Origin: an uncultured Eubacteriales bacterium
GTDB taxonomy: Bacteria > Bacillota > Clostridia > Monoglobales > Monoglobaceae
Direction: 5' to 3'
Assembly (NCBI GenBank): GCA_900552305.1
Contig: URZD01000138.1
Span: forward strand, 1-5,825
DNA length: 5,825 bases
Numbering within the stretch: the stretch's first letter is position 1; each line of letters opens with the position of its first letter. Of this stretch, positions 1 to 5,820 are shown piece by piece. The notes beneath the pieces are model-generated. The model searched no databases. It had not been told where the DNA came from and saw nothing but the letters and a program-made list of their open reading frames with translations. The position numbers and the translations under genes were made by a program.

Positions 1-28
1 TTTCACCTTATCGGCCGCCGTTCCTCTG

Positions 29-57
29 TCCCGCAAAACCTATTGGGTTTTGCGGGA
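29..57. repeat. Perfect 12-bp hairpin
   Basis: The arm at 29-40 (TCCCGCAAAACC) is exactly complementary to 46-57, leaving a 5-base loop (41-45). No T tract follows on the + strand, so it is not a standard intrinsic terminator in that direction. The right arm is also the left part of the 50-bp direct repeat. The second repeat copy at 191 lacks the matching left arm, so the hairpin belongs to this copy only. Confidence 0.75.
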
Positions 58-91
58 AGAACATTTGCACCTTGCGGCGCTTTTTTGCCGC
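40..91. repeat. Direct repeat, copy A
   Basis: This segment matches 191-241 almost base for base: CTATTG, then TTTTGCGGGA, GAACAT, GCACCTTGCGG, then a T run and a GC-rich end. The differences are two extra G after CTATTG, one A/G change in GGGARGAA and small changes around the T run. Inside it, TGCGGC (73-78) can pair with GCCGCA (87-92) across a T-rich loop. It looks like a dispersed intergenic element; the family is not one I can name. Confidence 0.7.
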
Positions 92-104
92 AGCTCCTCC
101 TTTT

Positions 105-141
105 TCGTTTAAAGCAGCACGTTACATCCTACTTTAAACGA
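105..141. repeat. Inverted repeat TCGTTTAAAG / CTTTAAACGA
   Basis: Ten-base arms at 105-114 and 132-141 are perfectly complementary and separated by 17 bases. The spacing fits either a stem-loop in RNA or a two-site protein-binding element. On the minus strand, an AAAGGAGGA purine run (95-103) lies just beyond one arm. The element sits between repeat copies A and B and may be part of the same composite unit. Its function is unknown. Confidence 0.65.
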
Positions 142-144
142 TTA

Positions 145-163
145 TTGCGCCTTCGGCGCTTTT
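145..163. repeat. Partial third copy of the repeat core
   Basis: TTGCGCCTTCGGCGCTTTT resembles the core of copies A (65-84) and C (214-233). Here the stem is perfect: GCGCC (147-151) pairs with GGCGC (155-159) over a 3-base loop, and four T follow. It has the shape of a short terminator, but the stem is only five base pairs and the T run is brief. Confidence 0.5.
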
Positions 164-190
164 GAGAAATCTTGCCGCTCATTTATCAGT

Positions 191-241
191 CTATTGTTTT
201 GCGGGAGGAACATCGCACCTTGCGGTACTTTTTTTGCGCGG
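191..241. repeat. Direct repeat, copy C
   Basis: This is the second near-full copy of the element at 40-91, in the same orientation and 151 bp downstream. It keeps TTTTGCGGGAGGAACAT and GCACCTTGCGG, and has a run of seven T at 229-235. It lacks the left hairpin arm found before copy A. Two near-identical copies so close together point to a recently duplicated or mobile intergenic element rather than chance. Confidence 0.7.
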
Positions 242-287
242 CGCCGTGAAAACTGACAAGCTGTTTTGGGTATGGGAGAGAAACGGT

Positions 288-316
288 TTTACGGAAAAAC
301 AGCATTTACAGATAAG
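288..316 (+). promoter_or_regulatory. Possible weak sigma-A promoter for the ACT-MBL gene
   Basis: TTTACG (288-293) and GATAAG (311-316) are 17 bases apart, and each matches four of six positions of the -35 and -10 consensus. The placement, about 35 bases before the gene start, is reasonable. The match is weak and another promoter further upstream is equally possible. Confidence 0.22.
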
Positions 317-350
317 AAACTTTACAGCATAAAGAAACGGAGGTATTCCG

Positions 351-1790
351 ATGAAGAAAACATTTGTTACGGTTATGCCGAATCATATCGGCGCGTTCTT
401 GAAGGCAAGCCGCTGTTTTGCATCAATCGGTGTGAACATTACGCGGGTAAGCTATAACAAGGCGGTTGATTCGCATATGCTGTTTATTGACGCGGAGGGA
501 ACGCGTGAGCAGCTTGAAACGGCTGCGGAAAAGCTGACCCAAATCGGCTACCTTCAGTGTGATGAGGACGGCAGAAGCGTTATACTTATGGAGTTCAGAC
601 TGAAGGACGTGCCGGGCAGCGTTACCGCTGTTTTGGAGCTGATATATGAGTTCAGCTTTAATATCTCTTACATAAGCTCACAGGAAAACGGCTCGGATTA
701 TCAGTATTTTAAAATGGGTATCGTTGCGGGGGATTCGGATAAAATTGACAGCTTTCTTGACGCGGCGCGGAAACTGTGCGATGTCCGCGTTATCGACTAT
801 AATCACGCCGATAAGATTTATGACAACAGCCTTTTTTACATACATTTCGTTAATGAGCTTTCCTCGCTTATGCAGATTTCTGCGGATTCGCGTGAGGCGC
901 TGCTGGTCAACACAAATCTTGCAATGCAGCAGCTTGACGAATCGGGGGTATCGCCCTATCGCACCTTTGACAGCATCAGCCGCTTTTGCGAGCTGCTTTC
1001 ACAGGCGCGCGGAGAGGGATATGTGCCGCGGATTTCGGAGCATAAGGTCACGGAGCGGACAAAAATCATTCTGATTGAGCCGCCGTGCGGGAGCAATACC
1101 GCGATAATTTGCAGTAATGGGCAATATTTGTTTGTGGATACCGGATATGCGTATTGCAGGGATGAGATGTACCGTATATTCCGCGGGCTTATCCCGGAAT
1201 TTGACAGCATGGAGAAGAAGGTTTTTGTCACGCACGCGGACGTAGACCACTGCGGACTGCTGCCGGGATTTGATACGGTTTACGCAAGCGAGGACACTGC
1301 GGAATGTCTGCGAATGGAATACGAAAACGGCAACGGCTACCGCGAGCATAATCCGCTGCACAAGCCGTATATCCAAATCTGCAAAATACTTACGTCTTAT
1401 CAAGCGACCGACCACAAAAAGGTCAGGACGGTCGGCGGAAAAGCGGAGGGCGAGGGCGCACTCATGAGAACGGGATTTTTTGACTTCGGCGAGCTGCATT
1501 TTGAACTGTACCAGGGCAAGGGCGGACACCTGCCGGGTGAGTCTGTTCTGATAGATTACGAAAATCATGTGGTTTTCAGCGGCGACGTTTTTATAAATAT
1601 GAAGGATATGACCGCGCAGCAGGCGCAGTACAATCATTACGCGCCGATTCTGATGACGTCGGTGGACACCGACCCAAGGCTCTGCGCGGAGGAGCGAAGA
1701 GCGCTGTTTGCGCGGCTCGGCGCGGGAACATGGCAGATTTTCGGCGGACACGGCGGCAAAAAAACATATATTCTGAAAGCCGCAGAATAA
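351..1790 (+). CDS. ACT-domain / metallo-beta-lactamase-fold fusion protein
   Basis: The product is 479 residues, predicted cytosolic, with no signal peptide or membrane segment. Residues 3-73 and about 77-150 each read as an ACT-like domain; the second carries the typical turn in LKDVPGSV (84-91). ACT domains usually bind amino acids or other small ligands. After a helical linker (about 155-235) comes an MBL-fold hydrolase domain: a strand ending FVDTGY with D263, motif HADVDH (H295, D297, D299, H300), GGHLPG (H393), SGDVF (D412) and GGHGG (H467). The second histidine of the usual HxHxDH is aspartate here, a variant also known in ComEC-type MBL domains. The substrate cannot be told from sequence; ligand-gated hydrolysis is an inference. 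The ATG has a GGAGG site at 339-343, seven bases upstream. The gene stands alone, closed by the terminator at 1821-1858. Confidence 0.85.
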   Translation: MKKTFVTVMPNHIGAFLKASRCFASIGVNITRVSYNKAVDSHMLFIDAEGTREQLETAAEKLTQIGYLQCDEDGRSVILMEFRLKDVPGSVTAVLELIYEFSFNISYISSQENGSDYQYFKMGIVAGDSDKIDSFLDAARKLCDVRVIDYNHADKIYDNSLFYIHFVNELSSLMQISADSREALLVNTNLAMQQLDESGVSPYRTFDSISRFCELLSQARGEGYVPRISEHKVTERTKIILIEPPCGSNTAIICSNGQYLFVDTGYAYCRDEMYRIFRGLIPEFDSMEKKVFVTHADVDHCGLLPGFDTVYASEDTAECLRMEYENGNGYREHNPLHKPYIQICKILTSYQATDHKKVRTVGGKAEGEGALMRTGFFDFGELHFELYQGKGGHLPGESVLIDYENHVVFSGDVFINMKDMTAQQAQYNHYAPILMTSVDTDPRLCAEERRALFARLGAGTWQIFGGHGGKKTYILKAAE

Positions 1791-1820
1791 ATATAAAATC
1801 ACATGGCATATTGCCGCACG

Positions 1821-1858
1821 GCAGCTCCCAAGCGCTAAATTTGGGGGTTGTTTTTTTT
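1821..1858 (+). terminator. Rho-independent terminator after the ACT-MBL gene
   Basis: The arm at 1821-1831 pairs with 1841-1851 in an 11-bp stem that includes three G-U pairs, with a 9-base loop. An unbroken run of eight T (1851-1858) follows, and then a further T-rich stretch. It lies 30 bases past the stop codon and separates this gene from the spoVA operon. Confidence 0.85.
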
Positions 1859-1873
1859 CTTTTTTCATTTTTT

Positions 1874-1902
1874 GTATATACAGACAAATTCAAGGTATAC
1901 TA
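1874..1902 (+). promoter_or_regulatory. Forespore sigma-G (or sigma-F) promoter of the spoVA operon
   Basis: GTATA (1874-1878) fits the -35 element shared by sigma-F and sigma-G. After 17 bases, TATACTA (1896-1902) differs from the sigma-G -10 consensus CATACTA only in its first base. The sigma-F -10 pattern is met less well. Position and spacing put the transcription start near 1909, just ahead of spoVAC. In Bacillus the spoVA operon is known to be under sigma-G, which supports the call. Confidence 0.7.
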
Positions 1903-1920
1903 AAGAAAAAAGCATTTATT

Positions 1921-1926
1921 AAAGGA
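1921..1926 (+). promoter_or_regulatory. Ribosome site that decides the spoVAC start
   Basis: AAAGGA ends only one base before the in-frame GTG at 1928, too close to serve it. It lies ten bases before the GTG at 1937, a workable distance. The later GTG is therefore preferred. Confidence 0.6.
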
Positions 1927-1936
1927 TGTGGACAGT

Positions 1937-2389
1937 GTGAAGTATACCAGAGAGGAATATCTGAGCTATGTCGAAAAGAAATCCCCCGACAGCAGGCTGT
2001 GGAAGGACGTGGCGGCCGCTTTTTTGGTCGGCGGACTTATCTGCGTTATAGGTCAGGGGTTTTCGGATTTCTATGAAAAAGTCCTCGGACTTGAAAAGGA
2101 CGCGGTAAAGACGGCAACACCTATTACAATGGTATTTTTGGGCGCGCTGTTTACCGGACTTAACCTTTATAACAAGCTGGCAAAATTCGCGGGCGGCGGT
2201 ACGCTTGTACCGATAACAGGCTTTGCGAACGCGATTGTGTCGCCGGCAATGGAGTTCAAGCGCGAAGGCTATGTACTGGGTCTTGCCGCAAAGATGTTTA
2301 CAATCGCGGGGCCTGTGCTCGTTTACGGAATAAGCGCGTCAATCGCGGTCGGATTTCTTTACTATATTATTGTTGCGGTTGTGCATTAG
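1937..2389 (+). CDS. spoVAC: Stage V sporulation protein AC (SpoVAC)
   Basis: This is a small integral membrane protein of 150 residues, the family's usual length. SpoVAC forms part of the channel for dipicolinic acid in the inner spore membrane and has been described as mechanosensitive in Bacillus. Visible marks are the charged N-terminus, the family signature FLVGGLICVIGQ (29-40), and hydrophobic segments at about 25-44, 58-80 and 120-149. The conserved GGGTLVPITGFAN (86-98) lies between them. That signature and loop recur in SpoVAE downstream, so the two are paralogues. An earlier GTG at 1928 would add three residues, but the ribosome site is badly placed for it. It is the first gene of the operon, behind a forespore-type promoter. 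The spoVAD ribosome site overlaps its stop codon. Confidence 0.95.
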   Translation: MKYTREEYLSYVEKKSPDSRLWKDVAAAFLVGGLICVIGQGFSDFYEKVLGLEKDAVKTATPITMVFLGALFTGLNLYNKLAKFAGGGTLVPITGFANAIVSPAMEFKREGYVLGLAAKMFTIAGPVLVYGISASIAVGFLYYIIVAVVH

Positions 2390-2400
2390 GAGGCGGAAAA

Positions 2401-3429
2401 ATGAGTAAAAGGCTCGGAAAACAGACGGTACGGATGCAAAACGGAGTAGGAATCGCGGGTTATGCAAGCATCGCGGGCAAAAAAGAGGGCGAGGGCCCTT
2501 TAAGACGCTATTTTGACATTCTTATGGAAGATGCGGAATGGGGCGAAAAGACATGGGAGAAAACAGAGAGCAAGATGCAGAAATCGGCGGTTGCTCATGC
2601 GGTTGAGAAGGCGGGGATAAACCTGTCGGACATAAACTATATATTTGCGGGTGATTTGCTTAATCAGTGCATAGGCTCAAGCTTCGGACTTCGCGAGCTG
2701 GAGATACCGTTCCTCGGCGTTTACGGCGCGTGTTCGACCATGGCTGAAACCCTCGGACTTGCGGCGATGACAGTAGACGGCGGGTTTGCCGACTGTTCGG
2801 CTGCGGTAACGTCAAGTCACTTCTGCACGGCGGAGCGACAGTACAGAACTCCGCTTGAATACGGAGGTCAGCGGACGCCGACGGCGCAGTGGACGGTCAC
2901 AGGCGCGGGCGCGCTGATACTTTCAAAAAGCGGCGGAGCGCCGTATGTTACGCACTTTACCGCGGGAAAAATAGTTGACCTCGGCATAACGGACGCGAAC
3001 AATATGGGCGCGGCAATGGCTCCGGCTGCGGCGGATACGCTGCTTGCGCATTTTAAGGATACGGGAAAACGCCCGGAAGATTATGATTTGATACTCTCGG
3101 GCGACCTCGGCGAGGTCGGAAAGTCGATTCTGATTGATATGATGATTGACGAAGGCTATGACATAGCCGAAAACTATAACGACTGCGGCTGCATGATATT
3201 TGACGGAAAGAAGCAGGATACGCACGCGGGCGGCTCCGGCTGCGGCTGCGGCGCGTCAACGCTCTGCGGATATGTGATGAACAGAATGAAGGCGGGCGAG
3301 CTTAACCGCGTACTGTTTATGGCAACGGGCGCGCTGCTAAGTCCGACATCCACGCTTCAGGGCGAGTCCATACCGTCGGTCGCGCACGCGGTCGTTATCT
3401 CGAATACAGGGCAGGAGGGCGAGCGATGA
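2401..3429 (+). CDS. spoVAD: Stage V sporulation protein AD (SpoVAD), dipicolinate-binding
   Basis: The product has 342 residues, close to the 338 or so of Bacillus. SpoVAD has a thiolase / ketoacyl-synthase fold but is not known to act as an enzyme. It is a membrane-associated protein that binds dipicolinic acid and works with the SpoVAC and SpoVAE channel parts. The sequence shows the thiolase-like nucleophile region GVYGACSTMAETL with C111, the region around SSHFCTAERQYRTPLEYG (138-155), and the conserved DCGCMIFD (261-268) followed by HAGGSGCGCGAS (275-286). The cysteine-rich GCGC segment belongs to the family and is not an anomaly. The ATG has an AGGAGG site at 2388-2393 with seven-base spacing, and the gap from spoVAC is 11 bases. 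The gene ends in an ATGA overlap with spoVAE, so translation is probably coupled. Confidence 0.97.
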   Translation: MSKRLGKQTVRMQNGVGIAGYASIAGKKEGEGPLRRYFDILMEDAEWGEKTWEKTESKMQKSAVAHAVEKAGINLSDINYIFAGDLLNQCIGSSFGLRELEIPFLGVYGACSTMAETLGLAAMTVDGGFADCSAAVTSSHFCTAERQYRTPLEYGGQRTPTAQWTVTGAGALILSKSGGAPYVTHFTAGKIVDLGITDANNMGAAMAPAAADTLLAHFKDTGKRPEDYDLILSGDLGEVGKSILIDMMIDEGYDIAENYNDCGCMIFDGKKQDTHAGGSGCGCGASTLCGYVMNRMKAGELNRVLFMATGALLSPTSTLQGESIPSVAHAVVISNTGQEGER

Positions 3430-3782
3430 TTCGGTATTTTAATGCGTTTTGGGTAGGCGGACTGATTTGTGCGATTGCGCAGATTCTTATAGATAAAACA
3501 AAAATGACGCCGGCGCGGATTCTTGTTTCGTTTGTTGTCGCGGGCGTAATTCTGGGCGCTGTCGGAGTTTACGAAAAAATTGTGGAGTTCGGCGGCGCGG
3601 GGGCAACGGTGCCGATTGTCGGATTTGGCAACACCCTTGCGCAAGGCGTGATAAAGGGGATAGAGAAGGACGGCTTGCTCGGAATATTCACGGGCGGAAC
3701 ATCGGCTGCGGCGGGCGGAATCGCCGCGTCGATATTCTTTGGCTTTATTATAGCGATGATTTTTAACCCAAAACAAAAATAA
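3426..3782 (+). CDS. spoVAE: Stage V sporulation protein AE, b-type (SpoVAEb)
   Basis: This is a membrane protein of 118 residues; Bacillus SpoVAEb is about 116. It is the third core part of the dipicolinate channel. Hydrophobic segments lie at about 5-22, 30-49 and 88-113. The signature FWVGGLICAIAQ (8-19) and GGAGATVPIVGFGN (56-69) closely parallel SpoVAC, showing common ancestry. It has the short b-type form; no separate SpoVAEa or SpoVAF follows. The start codon overlaps the spoVAD stop (ATGA), with AGGAGG at 3413-3418 inside spoVAD. The operon ends here with a strong terminator. The C-D-E gene set is the reduced clostridial arrangement. Confidence 0.95.
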   Translation: MIRYFNAFWVGGLICAIAQILIDKTKMTPARILVSFVVAGVILGAVGVYEKIVEFGGAGATVPIVGFGNTLAQGVIKGIEKDGLLGIFTGGTSAAAGGIAASIFFGFIIAMIFNPKQK

Positions 3783-3790
3783 TATAAAGG

Positions 3791-3833
3791 ACAGCCGAAA
3801 ACCGATATTTGTCGGGGTTTGGCTGTTTTTTTT
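3791..3833 (+). terminator. Rho-independent terminator of the spoVA operon
   Basis: ACAGCC (3791-3796) pairs with GGCTGT (3821-3826). The stem continues through GAA/TTT-type pairs, and CCGA (3802-3805) pairs with TCGG (3812-3815) beyond a small internal loop. Eight T (3826-3833) follow. It begins eight bases after the spoVAE stop. Confidence 0.9.
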
Positions 3834-3841
3834 GTTAAATG

Positions 3842-3889
3842 TATTGCAAAATCGATATAAAAAGTGTATAATTAAGTTGGTATGCAATA
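3842..3889. repeat. Inverted repeat TATTGCA / TGCAATA flanking the miaB promoter
   Basis: Seven-base arms at 3842-3848 and 3883-3889 are perfectly complementary. The left arm overlaps the -35 element, and the right arm lies just past the expected transcription start. It could be a paired operator, or chance in AT-rich DNA. Confidence 0.3.
3844..3872 (+). promoter_or_regulatory. Sigma-A promoter of miaB
   Basis: TTGCAA (3844-3849) and a perfect TATAAT (3867-3872) are separated by exactly 17 bases. The predicted start near 3879 leaves a leader of about 33 bases before miaB. The promoter lies directly after the spoVA terminator, so miaB is transcribed independently as a vegetative gene. Confidence 0.75.
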
Positions 3890-3897
3890 AATTGAAT

Positions 3898-3901
3898 GGA
3901 G
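3898..3901 (+). promoter_or_regulatory. Ribosome site that decides the miaB start
   Basis: GGAG at 3898-3901 is four bases before an in-frame TTG (3906) and ten before an in-frame GTG (3912). The spacing and the stronger start codon favour GTG. Confidence 0.5.
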
Positions 3902-3911
3902 TGTTTTGCGG

Positions 3912-5318
3912 GTGAAGGAAATTAGCGCGCAGGAGCGCAGCTTGCAGCAGGAATTTATACACAAAATATATCTTAAAAATCAGGCGGCAGGCAAAAAGCC
4001 GCTTGCGCTTGTCGAAACTTACGGCTGCGCACAGAACGAGAGCGACTCGGAGCGGCTGCGCGGTATGCTTTCCGACATGGGTTACGGCTTTTGCGACAGG
4101 GCGGAGGACGCAGATTTGATACTTTACAACACCTGTGCGGTGCGCGAAAATGCGGAGCTTAGAGTCCTCGGCAATATCGGCGCGGTAAAGCATCTGAAGG
4201 AGAAAAAGCCGGCTTTGATTATCGGCGCGTGCGGCTGCATGATGCAGCAGGAGCCCATTGCCGAGACAATAAAGAAAAAATATCCGCAGGTGGATATGGT
4301 TTTTGGCACTCACGCGCTTTACAGATTCCCCGAAATACTGGACGGAGCAATGTCACACAGGCGCATATTTGACACAGAGAACTGCGACGGCGCGATTTTT
4401 GAAGGGATAACCTATAACCGCGACAAGGGGCCGCTTGCAAAAATACCGATAATGTACGGCTGCAACAACTTCTGCACCTACTGCATTGTGCCGTATGTCA
4501 GGGGCAGGGGGCGCAGCCGCAGTGCGGAGAATATCATTGCCGAAATCCGCGAGGTTGCCGCGGAGGGATATAAAGAGATAATGCTGCTCGGTCAGAACGT
4601 GAACTCCTACGGAAACGATATTGAGGGCGGAACAAGCTTTGCGGAGCTTTTGCACATGGCTTGCCGCGTGGACGGAATAGAAAGGGTAAGGTTTATGACC
4701 TCGCACCCGAAGGATATATCGGACGGGCTTATTGACGCGATTGCCGCAGAGGACAAGATATGCAAGCAGCTGCATCTGCCGGTGCAGTGCGGCTCGGACA
4801 GGATTCTTAAAAAGATGAACAGAAAGTATACGCGCGCCGAATATCTTGAAAAGGTAAAGCGCGTAAGGGCGAGGATACCTGATATAGTCCTTTCGACCGA
4901 TATAATTGTCGGATTCCCGGGCGAGACAAACGAGGATTTTGAGCAAACGATGTCGCTTCTTGCAGAGGTGGAATATGACCTTGTATTTTCGTTTATATAC
5001 TCAAAGCGCAAGGGAACGCCCGCGGCGGAGATGGAGGACTGTCTGACCGACAAGGAAAAGCACGAAAACTTTGAACGGATGTTAAGGCTCCAGGATGAGA
5101 TTTCAAGGAAGAAAAACGACCGCTATGTCGGAAGGACGGAGCGCGTTCTGGTCGAGAGCGTCAGCCGCACGAACAGCGAATTTATGAGCGGAAGAACTGA
5201 CGGCGGAAAAATAGTCAATTTCCGCGGCGACGAGTCTATGGTTGGGAAAATTCTTGACGTGAAGATAACCGAGGCAAAGACGTGGTCGCTGCTTGGCGAA
5301 ATTGCGGATAGGCTGTAG
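3912..5318 (+). CDS. miaB: tRNA-2-methylthio-N6-dimethylallyladenosine synthase MiaB
   Basis: This is a radical-SAM methylthiotransferase of 468 residues, a normal family length. It adds a methylthio group to i6A37 in tRNAs that read codons starting with U, using two [4Fe-4S] clusters. The N-terminal UPF0004 domain has its cluster cysteines at C39 (ETYGCAQNESDSE), C75 (YNTCAVRENAE) and C109 (GACGCM). The radical-SAM domain carries CNNFCTYC (C184, C188, C191), then GQNVNSYG, the QLHLPVQCGSD segment and DIIVGFPGE. A C-terminal TRAM domain (about 405-468) binds RNA. The QNESDSE signature, together with the downstream YlbF-family gene, favours MiaB over MtaB or RimO. An in-frame TTG at 3906 is a less likely start. 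It has its own sigma-A promoter. Confidence 0.96.
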   Translation: MKEISAQERSLQQEFIHKIYLKNQAAGKKPLALVETYGCAQNESDSERLRGMLSDMGYGFCDRAEDADLILYNTCAVRENAELRVLGNIGAVKHLKEKKPALIIGACGCMMQQEPIAETIKKKYPQVDMVFGTHALYRFPEILDGAMSHRRIFDTENCDGAIFEGITYNRDKGPLAKIPIMYGCNNFCTYCIVPYVRGRGRSRSAENIIAEIREVAAEGYKEIMLLGQNVNSYGNDIEGGTSFAELLHMACRVDGIERVRFMTSHPKDISDGLIDAIAAEDKICKQLHLPVQCGSDRILKKMNRKYTRAEYLEKVKRVRARIPDIVLSTDIIVGFPGETNEDFEQTMSLLAEVEYDLVFSFIYSKRKGTPAAEMEDCLTDKEKHENFERMLRLQDEISRKKNDRYVGRTERVLVESVSRTNSEFMSGRTDGGKIVNFRGDESMVGKILDVKITEAKTWSLLGEIADRL

Positions 5319-5401
5319 GAACACGGAAGACGCCCGGCCTAAAAAGGCATAGTTTCGGTTAGACTGAACATAAATTTTACCTAAAGGAAAGGAATATTAA
5401 A
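5319..5401 (+). other. Spacer between miaB and the YlbF-family gene
   Basis: These 83 bases contain two short stem-loops: GCCT/AGGC at 5338-5348 and TTCGGT/ACTGAA at 5354-5368. Neither is followed by a T tract, and I see no clear promoter, so read-through from miaB is likely. The ribosome site AAAGGA (5388-5393) lies eight bases before the next ATG. Confidence 0.5.
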
Positions 5402-5803
5402 ATGCAGAACGAGATAATAGAAAAGGCACAGGAGCTTGGAAAAATGATTGCCGAAAGCGAGCTGAAGGAGAAGGCTACAATAGCAGCGGACAGAATGAAC
5501 AATGACGCGGCGGCTACCGAGCTTTTGAGGGTATACAACGAGAATATCGGAAAGGCGGCGGAGGCGCTGCGCGGCAAAAAACCGAGCAAGGAGGAAATAG
5601 AGGAATACAAGGAGTACGCCCAGACGGAGTTTGATAAACTTATGGAAAATAAGCTGATTGAGGAATATATAGAGGCAAACAAAGCGTTTGACTCGCTTGT
5701 GCAGCAGGTGAACGCGGTGCTTGCGTACTTTACCTCCGGACAGGAGCAGGCGGAGGGCGGCTGTACGGGCAGCTGCGCAACCTGCGGCGGGCGGCCCCGA
5801 TAA
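5402..5803 (+). CDS. YlbF/YmcA (Ric complex) family protein with C-terminal cysteine motif
   Basis: The product has 133 residues, is soluble and almost entirely helical, with heptad-like charged stretches through residues 1-108, as in the Com_YlbF family. A glycine-rich tail carries CTGSCATC (C121, C125, C128), a CxxxCxxC arrangement suited to an iron-sulfur cluster or another metal. In Bacillus the related YmcA (RicA) and YlbF (RicF) join YaaT (RicT) in an Fe-S-containing complex that influences RNase Y processing, competence, biofilm and sporulation. Position directly after miaB matches ymcB-ymcA in Bacillus and so favours a RicA-like role, but sequence alone does not settle RicA versus RicF. 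The ATG is supported by AAAGGA at 5388-5393. The stop codon sits inside a GC-rich hairpin. Confidence 0.85.
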   Translation: MQNEIIEKAQELGKMIAESELKEKATIAADRMNNDAAATELLRVYNENIGKAAEALRGKKPSKEEIEEYKEYAQTEFDKLMENKLIEEYIEANKAFDSLVQQVNAVLAYFTSGQEQAEGGCTGSCATCGGRPR

Positions 5804-5820
5804 ACGGGGGGGCCGCTCCG
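5788..5820 (+). terminator. GC-rich hairpin over the YlbF-family stop codon; possible terminator cut by the window edge
   Basis: GCGGCCCC (5791-5798) pairs exactly with GGGGCCGC (5809-5816), and CGG (5788-5790) can add three pairs with CCG (5818-5820) past a bulged T. The TAA stop (5801-5803) lies in the loop. No T tract is visible before the sequence ends at 5825, so it may be a terminator, an attenuator or merely a structured gene junction. Confidence 0.4.

Larger units (their letters stand above)
1..350. other. Repeat-rich intergenic region without a convincing gene
   Basis: No reading frame of useful length or recognisable product lies here. The stretch contains a perfect hairpin near its left end, a direct repeat of about 50 bp (40-91 and 191-241) with a third partial copy at 145-163, and a widely spaced inverted repeat (105-114 with 132-141). 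Two very short minus-strand frames (8-64 and 142-213) start inside the direct repeats and are treated as a finding, not as genes. The last 100 bases or so are the leader of the ACT-MBL gene and include its ribosome site. The upstream gene lies outside the window. Confidence 0.7.

Noticed and set aside
40..241. CRISPR array in the upstream repeats
   Set aside because: There are only two full copies, with unequal length and a partial copy at different spacing, and no regular spacers or cas genes.
180..350. T-box or other known riboswitch ahead of the ACT-domain gene
   Set aside because: The T-box motif AGGGTGGNACCGCG is not present on either strand, and no terminator/antiterminator pair is seen directly before the start codon.
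266..457. Plus-strand frame of 63 codons with a TTG start overlapping the beginning of the ACT-MBL gene
   Set aside because: It has no ribosome site or recognisable product and runs out of frame through a well-supported gene.
999..1868. Long minus-strand frame of 289 codons opposite the ACT-MBL gene
   Set aside because: It is rich in Arg, Leu and Val in a pattern expected from reading the complement of a coding gene, runs through the terminator hairpin, and has no domain signature.
3357..4313. Minus-strand frame of 318 codons spanning the ends of spoVAD, spoVAE and the start of miaB
   Set aside because: It crosses a terminator and a promoter and lies opposite three well-supported genes; the translation has no recognisable motif.
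4353..4946. Minus-strand frame of 197 codons opposite miaB
   Set aside because: It is the complement shadow of the conserved radical-SAM region, without a ribosome site or family features.
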